This document shows positions 44,161 to 54,390 of a DNA stretch of 64,000 bases, piece after piece. The DNA is from Litorivicinus lipolyticus (lineage in GTDB: Bacteria; Pseudomonadota; Gammaproteobacteria; Pseudomonadales; Litorivicinaceae). The DNA lies in assembly GCF_009650135.1 (NCBI RefSeq), contig NZ_CP045871.1:1-64000 (forward strand). The letters are read 5' to 3'. A model generated the notes under the pieces. That model was not told where the DNA came from. It made no database searches and was given only the letters and a program-made list of their open reading frames with translations. Numbering within the stretch: position 1 is the stretch's first letter; every line of letters begins with the position of its first letter. The position numbers were made by a program, and so were the translations under genes.

Positions 44161-45624
44161 ATGAAATACAAGGATCTGAGGGACTTCATCGCGCAACTGG
44201 AAGCGCAGGGGGAACTTAAGCGGATATCGCATCCGGTTGATCCGAACCTTCAAATGACGGAAATCGCCGACCGCGTCCTGCGTGCCGGTGGTCCTGCGTT
44301 GCTGTTTGAAAACCCCATTGGCTATGACATGCCGGTGCTGGCGAACCTGTTTGGTACGCCGCGACGTGTTGCGATGGGCATGGGCCAGGAAGACGTCAGC
44401 GCGCTGCGCGATTTGGGCGAATTGCTCGCCTTTTTAAAAGAGCCCAAGCCGCCGAAAGGCTTTAAAGAGCTGATGGCCAACCTGCCGACCTGGCGCAAAG
44501 TGTTGGACATGGGCCCCAAAACCCTGAAAAAAGCCCCCTGCCAAGACGTCATACTCGAAGGCGATGCAGTCGACTTATCCAAAATACCGGTTCAGACCTG
44601 CTGGCCCGGCGACGCCGGCCCCTTGGTGACCTGGCCGTTGGTGATCACGCAAAACGCCGACAAACGCGTCAATTTAGGCATTTATCGGCAACAGGTGATC
44701 GGCAAAAACAAGCTGATCATGCGCTGGTTGTCGCACCGCGGCGGCGCCTTGGATTTCCAAGCCTTTCAAAAGGAAAACCCCGGCCAGCCCTTCCCGGTCG
44801 CGGTCGCGCTGGGCGCCGATCCGGGCACCATTTTAGGTGCCGTCACGCCAGTGCCGGACACCTTGAGTGAATATGCGTTCGCGGGTTTATTGCGCGGATC
44901 ACGCACCGAGCTCGTCAACTGCATTGGCTCGGACCTGCAGGTCCCAGCCAGCGCCGAAATCGTCCTAGAGGGCCACATTCACCCCGGTGAAATGGCACCC
45001 GAAGGCCCGTTTGGCGATCACACCGGTTATTACAACGAAGTCGACGAATTTCCGGTGTTCACGGTGGACCGCATCACCCACCGCAAAGACCCGATCTATC
45101 ACTCGACCTACACCGGACGGCCGCCGGATGAACCGGCGATTTTGGGCGTCGCGCTGAACGAAGTGTTCGTGCCGCTGTTGATCAAGCAGTTCCCGGAAAT
45201 CGTCGACTTTTATCTGCCGCCGGAAGGCTGTAGCTACCGCTTGGCGGTGGTCACCATCAAGAAACAATACCCAGGTCATGCCAAGCGCGTGATGATGGGG
45301 GTGTGGTCGTTCCTACGCCAATTCATGTACACCAAGTTCGTCATTGTGGTCGACGACGACATCAATGCGCGCGACTGGAAGGACGTCATTTGGGCGATCA
45401 CTACGCGCTCGGACGCCAGCCGCGACTTGACCATTGTCGACAACACGCCAATCGACTACCTGGATTTCGCATCCCCGGTGGCTGGCTTAGGCGGCAAATT
45501 GGGCATCGATGCGACCAACAAGTGGCCGGGTGAAACCGAACGCGAATGGGGCACGCCGATTGTCATGGATGACGCCACCAAGGGCGCGGTCGATGATATG
45601 TGGGGGCAATTGGGGCTGGATTAA
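44161..45624 (+). CDS. ubiD: 3-octaprenyl-4-hydroxybenzoate decarboxylase UbiD
   Basis: A 487-residue prenyl-FMN-dependent decarboxylase of ubiquinone synthesis (E. coli 497). It carries [21 protein letters not shown] at the N-terminus, the cofactor region [20 protein letters not shown] (about 179-198), the catalytic-Glu loop [16 protein letters not shown] (about 277-292) and ETEREWG near the C-terminus. The prFMN synthase UbiX is not in the window. Confidence 0.95.
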   Translation: MKYKDLRDFIAQLEAQGELKRISHPVDPNLQMTEIADRVLRAGGPALLFENPIGYDMPVLANLFGTPRRVAMGMGQEDVSALRDLGELLAFLKEPKPPKGFKELMANLPTWRKVLDMGPKTLKKAPCQDVILEGDAVDLSKIPVQTCWPGDAGPLVTWPLVITQNADKRVNLGIYRQQVIGKNKLIMRWLSHRGGALDFQAFQKENPGQPFPVAVALGADPGTILGAVTPVPDTLSEYAFAGLLRGSRTELVNCIGSDLQVPASAEIVLEGHIHPGEMAPEGPFGDHTGYYNEVDEFPVFTVDRITHRKDPIYHSTYTGRPPDEPAILGVALNEVFVPLLIKQFPEIVDFYLPPEGCSYRLAVVTIKKQYPGHAKRVMMGVWSFLRQFMYTKFVIVVDDDINARDWKDVIWAITTRSDASRDLTIVDNTPIDYLDFASPVAGLGGKLGIDATNKWPGETEREWGTPIVMDDATKGAVDDMWGQLGLD

Positions 45625-45728
45625 CGCCCTAAGCCGTCATCAAAGTGTCACGCAATTGTCACCGGTCGATAACATCTAACCGGGATCCTTCGCGTCAGGG
45701 ACAACCCTGACTAACCGAGGAATCAACG

Positions 45729-47768
45729 ATGTTGCACCGTCATACCGCCATTGCCCTTGCGCTGGCCCTTGTTACGCATAACGCAATCGCCGGCGCCCAC
45801 GCCGGCCTATCCACGATTGGCACCACCACCGCGGTGATGAGCGAAGCCAGCACCGCCGACGACGCCAGCGAACGCCTGGATGGCCAAAGCGGCGACCAAG
45901 ACTACCCCTACCTAAGCGCGATCAAGGCCCTGGCCACGGTCGGCGAAGTCGATCAAGCCACCGGGCTTGCACTGACCGGCTATCCGGATGGTCAGGCTGC
46001 GTGGTTATTAGATGACGACACCGTGCGCGTGGTTTACCAATCCGAGTCGTACGCCACCATGTCCAACGAGACTTACGGCTGGCCGATGAAAAACGGCACC
46101 CGGTTCACCGGCTCGCACATCCATGCGATTGATTATGACCGCGCCGGGTTGTCGACCTTTTTGACCAACGGCAACAGCGCCGCCGGGCTGGTCAAGGGCT
46201 CATCACACCTATTCGACACCGTTTACAACGCCTTTGGCGTGGCGGTGACGGCTGATGGCGTTTGGGGCAATCAGGCCCTGGCCGACGGCACCCGGGTTAA
46301 CTTCAATGCTGAACACGCCTTGACTGAAGGCGACTTCTTTTTCCAGTCCTTTTGCGGCGCGTTTTACGAGCCTGCGTATAAATACGGCGCCGGCTTGGGC
46401 TTTGCCGACGACCTTTGGCTGACGGCGGAAGAATGGAACATCCAGCGCATGTTCGAGGGCACAGGAGTCGACGCCCACGACACCATGGGATTGGCCAGCG
46501 TCGTCGTCGATTTGGCCACAAAAACTGCCTACACGGTGCCGGCGTTGGGCCAGTCCGGGTACGAAAAGATCCTGCCGATCAACCCCAAGCACCCCGACTA
46601 TGTGGTGTTGGTGATGGCCGGGTATAACCACGGCATTGAACCAACCCCGCTGCGGATCTATGTCGGTAAAAAGGGTCTGGATGCCCAGGGCAACCCGGTT
46701 GGGGCGGGCGCCAATGCGCGCGATCAGTTTTTGGCCCGCAACGGTCTGTTGTACGGCAAGCTGTATGGCATGGCCGTGGCCAACGCTGACTATGCGGGAC
46801 TCGGCATCCGCAATATCAACACGGATGACAAGATGTTGGACGACTATTTGACCGACGCCAGTGCGCCGGACCGTTTCAACGCCAAGTTCTTTGCCACGTC
46901 CTACCAGTGGCAAGGCTGGGATGCGCCGGTCAGCGTGCGCGATACCGAGGCCTTCAAGTGGCAAGCCGCCAGCGAACAACCCGCCGGCTATACATTTTTC
47001 GTCGGTGACTCGAAAACCGAGCACCCCGCCGTTGACCCCAATATTGCCAACCAGCGTTACGTCCAAAACATGACCAACAAGGGCGGCATGATTGGCGTCG
47101 AGTTGACCGACTTTGTCGCAGCCGTCGCCGATGGCGATTTGCCGCAGGCATTGTCAGCCAAGGTCACGCGTATTTTGGCCGCCCACGACGGCGCGCTATC
47201 GCTAGACGTCGCCGACAAGGGCATTAAGCATGGCAACCAGGGCACCCACGCCACGGCCAAAGACGGCACCGCACAAATGGTCGCCCCGGACGGGCTGCAG
47301 TGGGTGCGCACGGCGGATGCGGACGTGCTAATTGTCGACGAGGATTCGGGTAACGAATTTGGCGAGCGTAAATACGCCTTGGTGCTGGACGCGGATAAGT
47401 TCGAGCTGGCGCAGCCGAAGGGTTATTTTCTAGCCATGGCGGGTGGCAAGCAAAGCCCGCGGGCTCAGGCCGGCGTCGCGGCTATTCCCGGTGCGTTTAA
47501 ATCCGCGACCTCATCGGAGTTCTCGGGCACCTGGAACGTCTCGGCGCTGTTGGCACGCAAAGCCAATGGCACGTTCTACACGGCTGACGAGCTAAAAGGC
47601 ACCGGCGAAGCCCGCATCAATGCGTCGATTGGCCTGAATGACTCGCAGTTCATCGGGGTGTTACAGCACAAGGGTGAATCCGCAGGCCAAGTCGGCGCAG
47701 TCAAAGCCGATCAAGGCGGTCAATTACTCATGTTTGGTTTGAACTTGCCGGCTTCAGCGCTGAACTAG
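45729..47768 (+). CDS. large secreted protein of unknown function
   Basis: A 679-residue protein with signal peptide (MLHRHTAIALALALVTHNAIA) and no later membrane segment. It is acidic, rich in Gly, Ala and Asp, and appears to be all-beta. Stretches such as GSHIHAIDYDRAGLSTFL, HPDYVVLVMAGYNHG and PDGLQWVRTADADVLIVDED recall PhoX/DUF839 phosphatases, but the calcium/iron ligand pattern is not clear enough to name it. It has its own perfect terminator and a 104-bp upstream gap, so it is monocistronic. No neighbour suggests a job. Confidence 0.6.
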   Translation: MLHRHTAIALALALVTHNAIAGAHAGLSTIGTTTAVMSEASTADDASERLDGQSGDQDYPYLSAIKALATVGEVDQATGLALTGYPDGQAAWLLDDDTVRVVYQSESYATMSNETYGWPMKNGTRFTGSHIHAIDYDRAGLSTFLTNGNSAAGLVKGSSHLFDTVYNAFGVAVTADGVWGNQALADGTRVNFNAEHALTEGDFFFQSFCGAFYEPAYKYGAGLGFADDLWLTAEEWNIQRMFEGTGVDAHDTMGLASVVVDLATKTAYTVPALGQSGYEKILPINPKHPDYVVLVMAGYNHGIEPTPLRIYVGKKGLDAQGNPVGAGANARDQFLARNGLLYGKLYGMAVANADYAGLGIRNINTDDKMLDDYLTDASAPDRFNAKFFATSYQWQGWDAPVSVRDTEAFKWQAASEQPAGYTFFVGDSKTEHPAVDPNIANQRYVQNMTNKGGMIGVELTDFVAAVADGDLPQALSAKVTRILAAHDGALSLDVADKGIKHGNQGTHATAKDGTAQMVAPDGLQWVRTADADVLIVDEDSGNEFGERKYALVLDADKFELAQPKGYFLAMAGGKQSPRAQAGVAAIPGAFKSATSSEFSGTWNVSALLARKANGTFYTADELKGTGEARINASIGLNDSQFIGVLQHKGESAGQVGAVKADQGGQLLMFGLNLPASALN

Positions 47769-47789
47769 TTGAGCGGTTTGTGAAATGTG

Positions 47790-47815
47790 AAGGGCGCCGA
47801 AAGGCGCCCTTTTTT
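47790..47815 (+). terminator. intrinsic terminator of the secreted-protein gene
   Basis: A perfect stem GGGCGCC/GGCGCCC closes a GAAA tetraloop and is followed by TTTTTT, 22 bp after the stop at 47768. It is a very strong Rho-independent terminator. Confidence 0.92.
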
Positions 47816-47886
47816 ATGCTGGCCAAGACTACAAAAAAAGATAGTCGGCCGTAGTGTTGTGTAGTTTTGCCCCTTTTTCGGCTGAA

Positions 47887-49188
47887 CTAGACCGCGCTGG
47901 GCTCGGGCTCAACCGCCGGTTCGGCGTCCACCTTGACCACCACAGCCGTCGACACGGGCCAATCACGCACCAAATGCGTCAGCGACGTAAGCGCCTGGGC
48001 GGTCATCTCGTGACGGCCTTGATCGCGGTACAGGTTGGCCAAGGCCTCGTAGGTCTCCGGTCGCGGCTGAGCCTCGGCGCTGGCTTCCAAGGCGCTTTCA
48101 GCGGCGGTCAGGTCGCCCTGGGCCATGGCCAATCGGCCCAGCGCCAATTGCGCGGGCCCGGCACCGTCAGTAATGCCTTTTAGGCGTTTGTCCAAAAACT
48201 GACGACGCACAGCCACATCACCCAATTCCAGCGAGCCGTAGCGGTCAAACCAGGCTTGGCCGGGAACTTTTTTGATCAGTCCTTCCAAGGTCGTGCGCGC
48301 GGCATCGGTGGCGCCGGCGGCGATCAAGCCGTTGATGTAGGGGTCGACCAAGCGTTCATGGGTGCGCAGGCGTTTGGGCACCGTGTCCCAGGTAATTTTC
48401 AGCGCCAAGGGCACCTCGGAGGGCTTGGACACCGACTCGGCATCCTCGCCGGCCTGGATCAGCGAATCGGCAAAGGCTTGGATTTCCAGCGCTTCGATAT
48501 CGGTTTCCGGCAACGCGCCGGTTTTGCGCGCCAGCGGCAATAACTTAACCAGCTCATCGGTGCGGCCGAGTTGTTGATTGACCTGGCATGACAGCGTGAT
48601 CAATTCGGGGTCTTTGGGCTTGTGCCGGCGCAGCGCCGACAGGGTGTGGGCACAGGCCTCCAGTTGACCGTTGTCGAACTGCATTCGCGCTTCGGCCAAG
48701 CCGACCGCCAATTCACTGCCGGGCACGGCTTCCAGCGCCTTGACCAGCAAGGCATCGCGCTGTTCGCCGCGGCCCAGGGCGTTGGCGGCTTCGGCGGCGG
48801 ACAGGTAGTTAATAAAGGCCAGTTCTGAGCGCGGCGCGGCCGCGGTCAGGTGCTTTAGCGCCGCTTCGTAGCGGCCCATGCGCAATTCCATGAAGCCCTT
48901 TTGGGTCGCACCGCGGGCGCTACGACCGCGCAGGCGGCTCCACATCCGGCCCAGCCCGCCGGGGCTGTTCAGCACATAGCCGACCAAGCGCGTCGCCAGG
49001 TATCCCAGCACCATGGCGACGACGAGTCCGGCCAGGCCGACCCACAGGCTCATCTCGACGCTGGTGGTGCCATAGGACAACAGCACGTAGCCCGGGTCGT
49101 TTTGAATCAACTGACCCAGCCAAGTGCCGCCCAGCAAGCAGGCGGCCAGCAACACCAAGAACAGAACGACCTTAATAAAGGCGCCCAT
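47887..49188 (-). CDS. hemY: HemY-like TPR membrane protein
   Basis: A 433-residue inner-membrane protein of the gammaproteobacterial HemY family (not the oxidase of the same name). Two N-terminal membrane helices (about residues 5-25 and 40-68) flank the SYGTTSVEMSLW linker. The rest is a TPR solenoid. It is the last gene of hemCDXY. Its direct role in haem synthesis is not proven. It is commonly thought to act in the envelope with HemX. Confidence 0.88.
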   Translation of the reverse strand: MGAFIKVVLFLVLLAACLLGGTWLGQLIQNDPGYVLLSYGTTSVEMSLWVGLAGLVVAMVLGYLATRLVGYVLNSPGGLGRMWSRLRGRSARGATQKGFMELRMGRYEAALKHLTAAAPRSELAFINYLSAAEAANALGRGEQRDALLVKALEAVPGSELAVGLAEARMQFDNGQLEACAHTLSALRRHKPKDPELITLSCQVNQQLGRTDELVKLLPLARKTGALPETDIEALEIQAFADSLIQAGEDAESVSKPSEVPLALKITWDTVPKRLRTHERLVDPYINGLIAAGATDAARTTLEGLIKKVPGQAWFDRYGSLELGDVAVRRQFLDKRLKGITDGAGPAQLALGRLAMAQGDLTAAESALEASAEAQPRPETYEALANLYRDQGRHEMTAQALTSLTHLVRDWPVSTAVVVKVDAEPAVEPEPSAV

Positions 49189-50372
49189 TATTCACCCCCT
49201 ACGAGGGCATCGACCCGGGCTTGTTGGACCGCACGCAAGGCGTTCAACGACCCGCCCATGCTAGGCAAGTCCGGCGCAATATTGATACTTCCCAGTGGCG
49301 CCAGCGTTTCTAATAACGCGGTGGTTTGGGTGTCACTGGCGAGGAAATAACGGCCGACCCAGTCTTGGGCGCGGGTCAAACTGGCTTGCCAAGTACCGGC
49401 ATCGCCGTCCAACAGCGCCAGCTGGCTTTGTTCCATCATCAAACGCAGGTTTTGACGCACGTAGGCCGCTTCGGTCGGCGCCAGCATCGGCTGGACCGGA
49501 TTATCGCGGCGGCGCACGGTGACGAAGCTGGCGAGGGTTTTGATGGCGCCGTCGATGGCGTCGGTGGATTCCACCACCGGCGCGGTGTCGACTTCGGCGG
49601 GCGACATGCGCAGGTTATCGACCTGCTCGGCGGCGGCCGACAGTTTCAGGTACAACCCGGTCCGATCCAAACCAGGCACGGCCCGCAGGGCGGCGATTTC
49701 AGCGGCCAAGGCTTTGCGCACGGGGAATAACGAGGCGTCATCGGCACTCGCCAAGGCCTGATCGGCGCTTAGCAATAACGACAAGCCAGTGGCGACATCG
49801 CGCCCGGCCTGAACACGCTGGATCGCGATCCGCATCAGGTACTCGACTTCTGCCAGCAGGTATTCCTGGGCTCGATTGCCTTCGATCAATTCGATCCGGG
49901 TGCGAGTGTCGGCCAAATCGCCGACCATGGATGACAGCTGTTCGGTGACGTTTTGACTGGTGGTGCTGGCGCCCTCGGCGGCGGCAAAGACCTGTTGCTG
50001 GCTGGCATCGATACGGGCCAAATCGACTTGCAGCGCGCTGATGTCGGCACCGGGTGAACCCAGGCCATCGACACGGGCTTGCAAGCTGGCCAGTTGGGCA
50101 GCCAAGTCGGATTGCGCAGACTGGGCCGCGCCGCTTTGCTGGCCAGCCATCCAACCGCCGGCACCGACACCCAGTAAGGCCACCAGCGACACGGCAATAG
50201 CGATCAACGACAGTCCGCGACCGGGCTGCTTGGGTGTGTCCGCGGGCGCGGGCGCAGGCTCGACGTCCTCAATAGCGGGCTCGATCGGCGTTTCCATGAC
50301 CGCCTCGACGGTTTCTTCAACCGCATCATCGACGGCATCCAGTGGCGTGTCGGTCTTATCGTCGTGGCTCAC
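49188..50372 (-). CDS. hemX: HemX-like membrane protein
   Basis: A 394-residue protein. An acidic, Pro/Ala-rich cytoplasmic tail (about residues 1-48) precedes a single TM helix (about 55-78), a coiled coil (about 80-155, Ala/Gln/Leu heptads) and a helical C-terminal domain with ELIEGNRAQEYLLAEVEYLMRIAIQRV. This matches the HemX family, old annotation uroporphyrin-III C-methyltransferase, but no SAM motif is visible. The start overlaps the hemD stop by 4 bp, and the stop shares one base with the hemY start. Confidence 0.85.
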   Translation of the reverse strand: MSHDDKTDTPLDAVDDAVEETVEAVMETPIEPAIEDVEPAPAPADTPKQPGRGLSLIAIAVSLVALLGVGAGGWMAGQQSGAAQSAQSDLAAQLASLQARVDGLGSPGADISALQVDLARIDASQQQVFAAAEGASTTSQNVTEQLSSMVGDLADTRTRIELIEGNRAQEYLLAEVEYLMRIAIQRVQAGRDVATGLSLLLSADQALASADDASLFPVRKALAAEIAALRAVPGLDRTGLYLKLSAAAEQVDNLRMSPAEVDTAPVVESTDAIDGAIKTLASFVTVRRRDNPVQPMLAPTEAAYVRQNLRLMMEQSQLALLDGDAGTWQASLTRAQDWVGRYFLASDTQTTALLETLAPLGSINIAPDLPSMGGSLNALRAVQQARVDALVGGE

Positions 50373-51079
50373 AGCGACTCCTTAGTCAGTTGCGCCAGCA
50401 CGCTGGCATTGTCGGCGCCGGGCAGCACCCGCACCGACGAATAATGAAGTGACCGCGCGTGATCCGCCACGCGCGCGCTGGGGACCCAGCAATTCCGGAT
50501 CGCCCCCGCCGGCAATGCCCAGTCGCGCATGGCGTCCAGGGCATCGACCGAGGTCACCCAGGCAATATCCGCAGGCTCCAGTAAAGCCTCCGCGAGCGTG
50601 GGCGGCAATGGGACCCTAGCGCGACGGTAAGTATCCAAACGGGTGACGGCGATGCCGCGATCGGCCAGCTCAGCGTCGATCAGCCCGCGCCCGCCGGCGC
50701 CGGTGACCAGCAACACCCGGCGGCTATCCGCCAACCAGGGGTGAGCCAGCACACCCTCGCTGGTGCTGGGTTGTGCGACCTGGGTCGCAATGTCGGCCGC
50801 GCGCGTTATCGCGCCACTGCCCTCGCCAACCGCCAACACGCGCAGGCCCTCGGGCCACTGCGGCCAATACTCGTCCAGCACCGATACCAGCGCCGACGCC
50901 GCGGGCTTCGAGGTCACCACGACCATATCGAACTCATCAATATTCATGATCGCCTGGTGGCCAAACGCCAGCGGCTGGATGTCCAGCGCCGGGGCGCAAA
51001 TGGCGGTGTGACCTAGGCGCGTGACGGCGTCCGCCAGTTGACTCAACTCCGCGTCGGGGCGAGTCAGCAATACCCTCAT
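50369..51079 (-). CDS. hemD: uroporphyrinogen-III synthase
   Basis: A 236-residue HemD, which closes hydroxymethylbilane with inversion of ring D. The family is poorly conserved. The visible features are the N-terminal VLLTRPDAELSQLADAV, the hinge FDMVVVTSKPAASAL and the C-terminal domain start VLLVTGAGGRGL. Position between hemC and hemX supports the call. It overlaps hemC by 4 bp. Confidence 0.88.
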   Translation of the reverse strand: MRVLLTRPDAELSQLADAVTRLGHTAICAPALDIQPLAFGHQAIMNIDEFDMVVVTSKPAASALVSVLDEYWPQWPEGLRVLAVGEGSGAITRAADIATQVAQPSTSEGVLAHPWLADSRRVLLVTGAGGRGLIDAELADRGIAVTRLDTYRRARVPLPPTLAEALLEPADIAWVTSVDALDAMRDWALPAGAIRNCWVPSARVADHARSLHYSSVRVLPGADNASVLAQLTKESL

Positions 51080-51981
51080 ACCAGATAATCACCGGCGCCA
51101 TCGGCCAACAATTGTTCGGCCAATGACACGCCCATGTCGGCGCCTTGGTCGGCCGGACCCTGGGTTTCGACTTCAATTAACTCCGATCCATCCGGGGCAC
51201 CGACGCGCGCGGTGATGCGCAAATCATCACCCACCCGCACGGCGTGCACGGCCAACGGCACTTGGCAGCCGCCGTCCAGGCGTGTCGATACCGCCCGTTC
51301 GGCGGCGATACGTTGGGCGGTCGAGACATCCAACAGGCACTGGATGCGGGCGATGGTGGCGTCGTCACCCAAACGGGTTTCCAAGCCCAACACGCCCTGC
51401 CCCACCGCGGGCAAACACAAATCGGGGTCAATGGCGTGGCCAATGCGATCGGCCATGCCCATGCGCTCTAACCCGGCGACGGCCAAAATCAGGGCGTCGT
51501 ATTGGCCTTCGTCGAGTTTGCGCAGGCGCGTTTGCAAATTGCCGCGCACCACGGCGAAGTTCAGGTCAGGTCGGGCATGTTTTAGCTGGCTGACCCGGCG
51601 CAGGCTGGCACTGCCAACGGTGGCGCCGGCCGGCAAGTCGTCAAAGTGGGCGGCGGTGTTGCTGACAAACGCATCGCGCGGGTCCTCGCCGGCCATGACG
51701 CCGGTCAACCCCAGCCCATCGGGAAAGTGCACCGGCACGTCTTTAAGCGAGTGCACGGCCAAGTCGGCGCGGCCGTCCATCAAGGCTTTTTCCAACTCTT
51801 TAACGAACAAGCCCTTGCCACCGGACGTGTACAAAGGGCCCTCAAGCTTTTGATCGCCCTCGGTGGTCATCGGCAATAATTCGACGATCAAATCTGGGTG
51901 GGCGGCACGCAATAGAGCCTGGACGTGTTCGGCCTGCCACAAGGCCAGGGGAGATTCGCGGGTCGCAATGGTCAGGGTCAT
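51076..51981 (-). CDS. hemC: porphobilinogen deaminase (hydroxymethylbilane synthase)
   Basis: A 301-residue enzyme that joins four porphobilinogens. The cofactor-carrying Cys is in RLDGGCQVPLAVHA (about residue 241). Catalytic and substrate-contact motifs include SLKDVPVHFPDGL (Asp about 83) and GSASLRRVSQLKHARPDL (about 127-144). First gene of hemCDXY, divergent from argH, as in many gammaproteobacteria. Confidence 0.95.
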   Translation of the reverse strand: MTLTIATRESPLALWQAEHVQALLRAAHPDLIVELLPMTTEGDQKLEGPLYTSGGKGLFVKELEKALMDGRADLAVHSLKDVPVHFPDGLGLTGVMAGEDPRDAFVSNTAAHFDDLPAGATVGSASLRRVSQLKHARPDLNFAVVRGNLQTRLRKLDEGQYDALILAVAGLERMGMADRIGHAIDPDLCLPAVGQGVLGLETRLGDDATIARIQCLLDVSTAQRIAAERAVSTRLDGGCQVPLAVHAVRVGDDLRITARVGAPDGSELIEVETQGPADQGADMGVSLAEQLLADGAGDYLV

Positions 51982-52106
51982 GGTGTGGTTCCAAATACAG
52001 TCGCCCTAGATTAGTGGACAACGGCGGACAGGCCAACCGGCGTGCAACACTGTGACCGGCGGGCGGTTTGGCTATACTGTCGCCCGCAACAACACGGAGC
52101 ACCGAA

Positions 52107-53501
52107 ATGAGCACCCAAAAACCCAACAACGATGCCCTCTGGGGCGGCCGATTCAGCGAAGCCACAGACGCATTCGTGCAAGAGTTCACCGCATCGGTCC
52201 AATTTGACCAGCGCATGGCCGGCGAGGACATCCGCGGTTCGCGTGCACATGCTCGTATGCTCGGCGTTCAGGGCGTGTTGACCGCCGACGAAGTCAACCA
52301 AATCGACGAGGGTTTGAAGCAAATCGAAGCGGAAATCCAAGCGGGCGAGTTTGAGTGGTCGATTGCACGCGAAGACGTGCACATGAACATCGAAGCGCGG
52401 TTGACGGACTTGATCGGTGACGTTGGCAAAAAATTACACACCGGGCGCAGCCGTAACGACCAGGTCGCGACCGATATCCGGTTATGGCTACGCAGCCAGA
52501 TCGATGCGATCAAAGGCCAAATTCAGCGCCTGCAAAGTGGCATTTTGACGCTGGCGGACGAACACGCGGATTTAATCATGCCCGGGTTCACGCATTTGCA
52601 AACCGCGCAGCCGGTGACGTTCGGCCACCATTTGCTGGCGTGGTACGAAATGTTGGACCGCGATTACCAGCGTTTTGACGACGCCCAGTCGCGGATGAAC
52701 CGATGCCCGCTGGGTGCGGCGGCATTGGCCGGCACGACCTTTCCGATCGACCGGCACTTCACCGCGCGTGAATTGGGCTTTGATGCGCCGACGCGCAACA
52801 GCTTAGACAGCGTCAGCGACCGTGACTTTGCGATGGAATTTTTAAGCGCCGCCAGCATCACCTCGATTCACCTGACGCGGATGAGCGAAGAGCTGATTAT
52901 TTGGGCCAGCGCCCAGTTCAACTTTATTGACCTGCCGGACCGTTTTTGCACCGGCTCATCGATCATGCCGCAGAAAAAGAACCCGGATGTGCCGGAACTC
53001 GTGCGCGGTAAATCCGGCCGCGTCGTGGGTCATTTAATGTCGCTACTGATGCTGATGAAATCGCAGCCACTGGCGTACAACAAAGACAACCAGGAAGACA
53101 AAGAGCCGCTGTTTGACACCGTGGATACGCTGATGGGGTGCCTGATGTCGTTTGCCGACATGGTGCCGGCGATCGTGCCGAATGCGGACGCCATGCGCGA
53201 GGCGACCCTAAAGGGCTTTGCCACGGCGACCGATTTGGCGGATTACCTGGTCCGTAAGGGGCTGCCATTCCGTGACGCCCACGACGTGGTCGGCGCAGCA
53301 GTCGGCGCCGGTGTCGCCAACGGGCGTGACTTGGCCGAGTTTTCATTGGCCGAATTGCAGGCCTTTGATGCGCGCATTGAAGCGGACGTGTTTGACGTGC
53401 TGACACTGGAAGGTAGCGTCAATGCGCGCGATCACTTTGGCGGCACGGCACCGAACCAAGTCCGGCGCCAGGTGGCGGAAGCGCGGGCGCGGTTGGGCTA
53501 G
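52107..53501 (+). CDS. argH: argininosuccinate lyase
   Basis: A 464-residue enzyme of the aspartase/fumarase superfamily. It splits argininosuccinate into arginine and fumarate, the last step of arginine synthesis. The signature is [12 protein letters not shown] (about residues 281-292). The start [16 protein letters not shown] and [13 protein letters not shown] are typical. The start is at MSTQKPNND after CGGAG. An earlier in-frame codon is less likely. The stop codon lies in a short hairpin (arms 53499-53505 and 53511-53517) without a clear T-run. Confidence 0.96.
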   Translation: MSTQKPNNDALWGGRFSEATDAFVQEFTASVQFDQRMAGEDIRGSRAHARMLGVQGVLTADEVNQIDEGLKQIEAEIQAGEFEWSIAREDVHMNIEARLTDLIGDVGKKLHTGRSRNDQVATDIRLWLRSQIDAIKGQIQRLQSGILTLADEHADLIMPGFTHLQTAQPVTFGHHLLAWYEMLDRDYQRFDDAQSRMNRCPLGAAALAGTTFPIDRHFTARELGFDAPTRNSLDSVSDRDFAMEFLSAASITSIHLTRMSEELIIWASAQFNFIDLPDRFCTGSSIMPQKKNPDVPELVRGKSGRVVGHLMSLLMLMKSQPLAYNKDNQEDKEPLFDTVDTLMGCLMSFADMVPAIVPNADAMREATLKGFATATDLADYLVRKGLPFRDAHDVVGAAVGAGVANGRDLAEFSLAELQAFDARIEADVFDVLTLEGSVNARDHFGGTAPNQVRRQVAEARARLG

Positions 53502-53539
53502 GCTGAGACACAGCCTAATAAATTGACGGGGAGCAGAAG

Positions 53540-53731
53540 ATGAGCGACGAGAACCAATCCGAAAACGATGGGGAAGTATTTTACGGCGTAAAGCGAGTGC
53601 AGCGCCCGAAAGTCAAAGCCACCCGCGTTCTCGACTTATCCGGCGAAAATGGTCGGCGAATAGTCATTACCAAAGCTAATGAAATTTTAAAATTGCATGA
53701 GAAGACATTCGCAAAGTTGGCAGATATGTAA
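53540..53731 (+). CDS. small protein, probable antitoxin of a Doc-like pair
   Basis: A 63-residue charged protein with a GGGGAGCAGAAG ribosome site. It has a disordered acidic start and a C-terminal helix RIVITKANEILKLHEKTFAKLADM. I recognise no named family. Its stop overlaps the ATG of a Doc-like toxin remnant (TAATG), the classic arrangement of antitoxin then toxin. That context is the main evidence for the antitoxin role. Confidence 0.5.
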   Translation: MSDENQSENDGEVFYGVKRVQRPKVKATRVLDLSGENGRRIVITKANEILKLHEKTFAKLADM

Positions 53732-53980
53732 TGGCCCTGCTGATTGAATTCGCTCGTGTGGTAGAGCTCAACACTAGAATTCTTGAATCCGGCCCCGGAT
53801 TAAAAGGCCCCGTCGACATTGGTAAGCTCGAAGGAGCGCTCGGACGCATTGAACATGCAATCTGATACCAGGAACTCGACGATGCGGTTAGCGACCTGAC
53901 CACGAAGAAAATTACTGAATTAGAGTTCGCGGATTTACTTTACGCACAGTTCCACGCCGACAGCCTTAAGACCTTGTGAC
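53731..53980 (+). pseudogene. decayed Doc/Fic-family toxin with internal deletion
   Basis: The frame beginning at ATG 53731 reads MALLIEFARVVELNTRILES and then PGLKGPVDIGKLEGALGRIEHAI, which matches the start of death-on-curing (Doc) toxins. A TGA follows. In the same frame come YQELDDAVSDLTTKKITE and LEFADLLYAQF, which look like the C-terminal helix of the same family. The central part, with the Fic motif H-x-F-x-(D/E)-G-N-x-R, is absent. The toxin is therefore dead through an internal deletion and a stop codon. Confidence 0.5.
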
Positions 53981-54390
53981 CTGAGTAAAAGCACCCGCCA
54001 GGTACCCCGCCATTTTCTGGCAATAACTCGCCACCTGGCCCCACCCACGTTCGGCCAATACCCAGCGCTGTTTGCGTTTGTCGCCCGGGTCAGTATGCCG
54101 CTGGGTAAGTCGCCGGCACGGCTGAATTGTGCGCGGGTGTATGACTTGGAGATCGAGCGGTTGACGCAAGCGCTGGAGTTTTTGCGGATGAGTATTGAGT
54201 GAAAGTGTGGGCCATTCGGCAACTCGATACCCGGGCTGCTAATTCACACGAATTTACCGGTAAACTGGCGAGATTGCTGAACTGACGAATTGCGCGACCT
54301 GCGCGATCGCGATAACATACCCGTATCAAATAGAGATTAAGATGCGATGGCGCCGATAGCCCAGATAAAGACGCAGGAAACCACGACCCC
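53981..54390. other. gene-free stretch before the wbpM-like gene
   Basis: No gene is supported here. An open plus-strand stretch of about 70 codons ends at 54202 with TGA. It reads like coding DNA near its end (RVYDLEIERLTQALEFLRM) but has no start codon with a ribosome site and no family I recognise. It may be another gene remnant. The last about 150 bp, less GC-rich, probably hold the promoter of the next gene. Confidence 0.35.

Noticed and set aside
46209-47066. Long antisense open frame (285 codons) inside the secreted-protein gene
   Set aside because: It is a GC-rich shadow frame with no family features, and the sense frame has a signal peptide and terminator.
53981-54202. Small gene after the Doc remnant
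   Set aside because: Open for about 70 codons but without a start and ribosome site, and I recognise no family.
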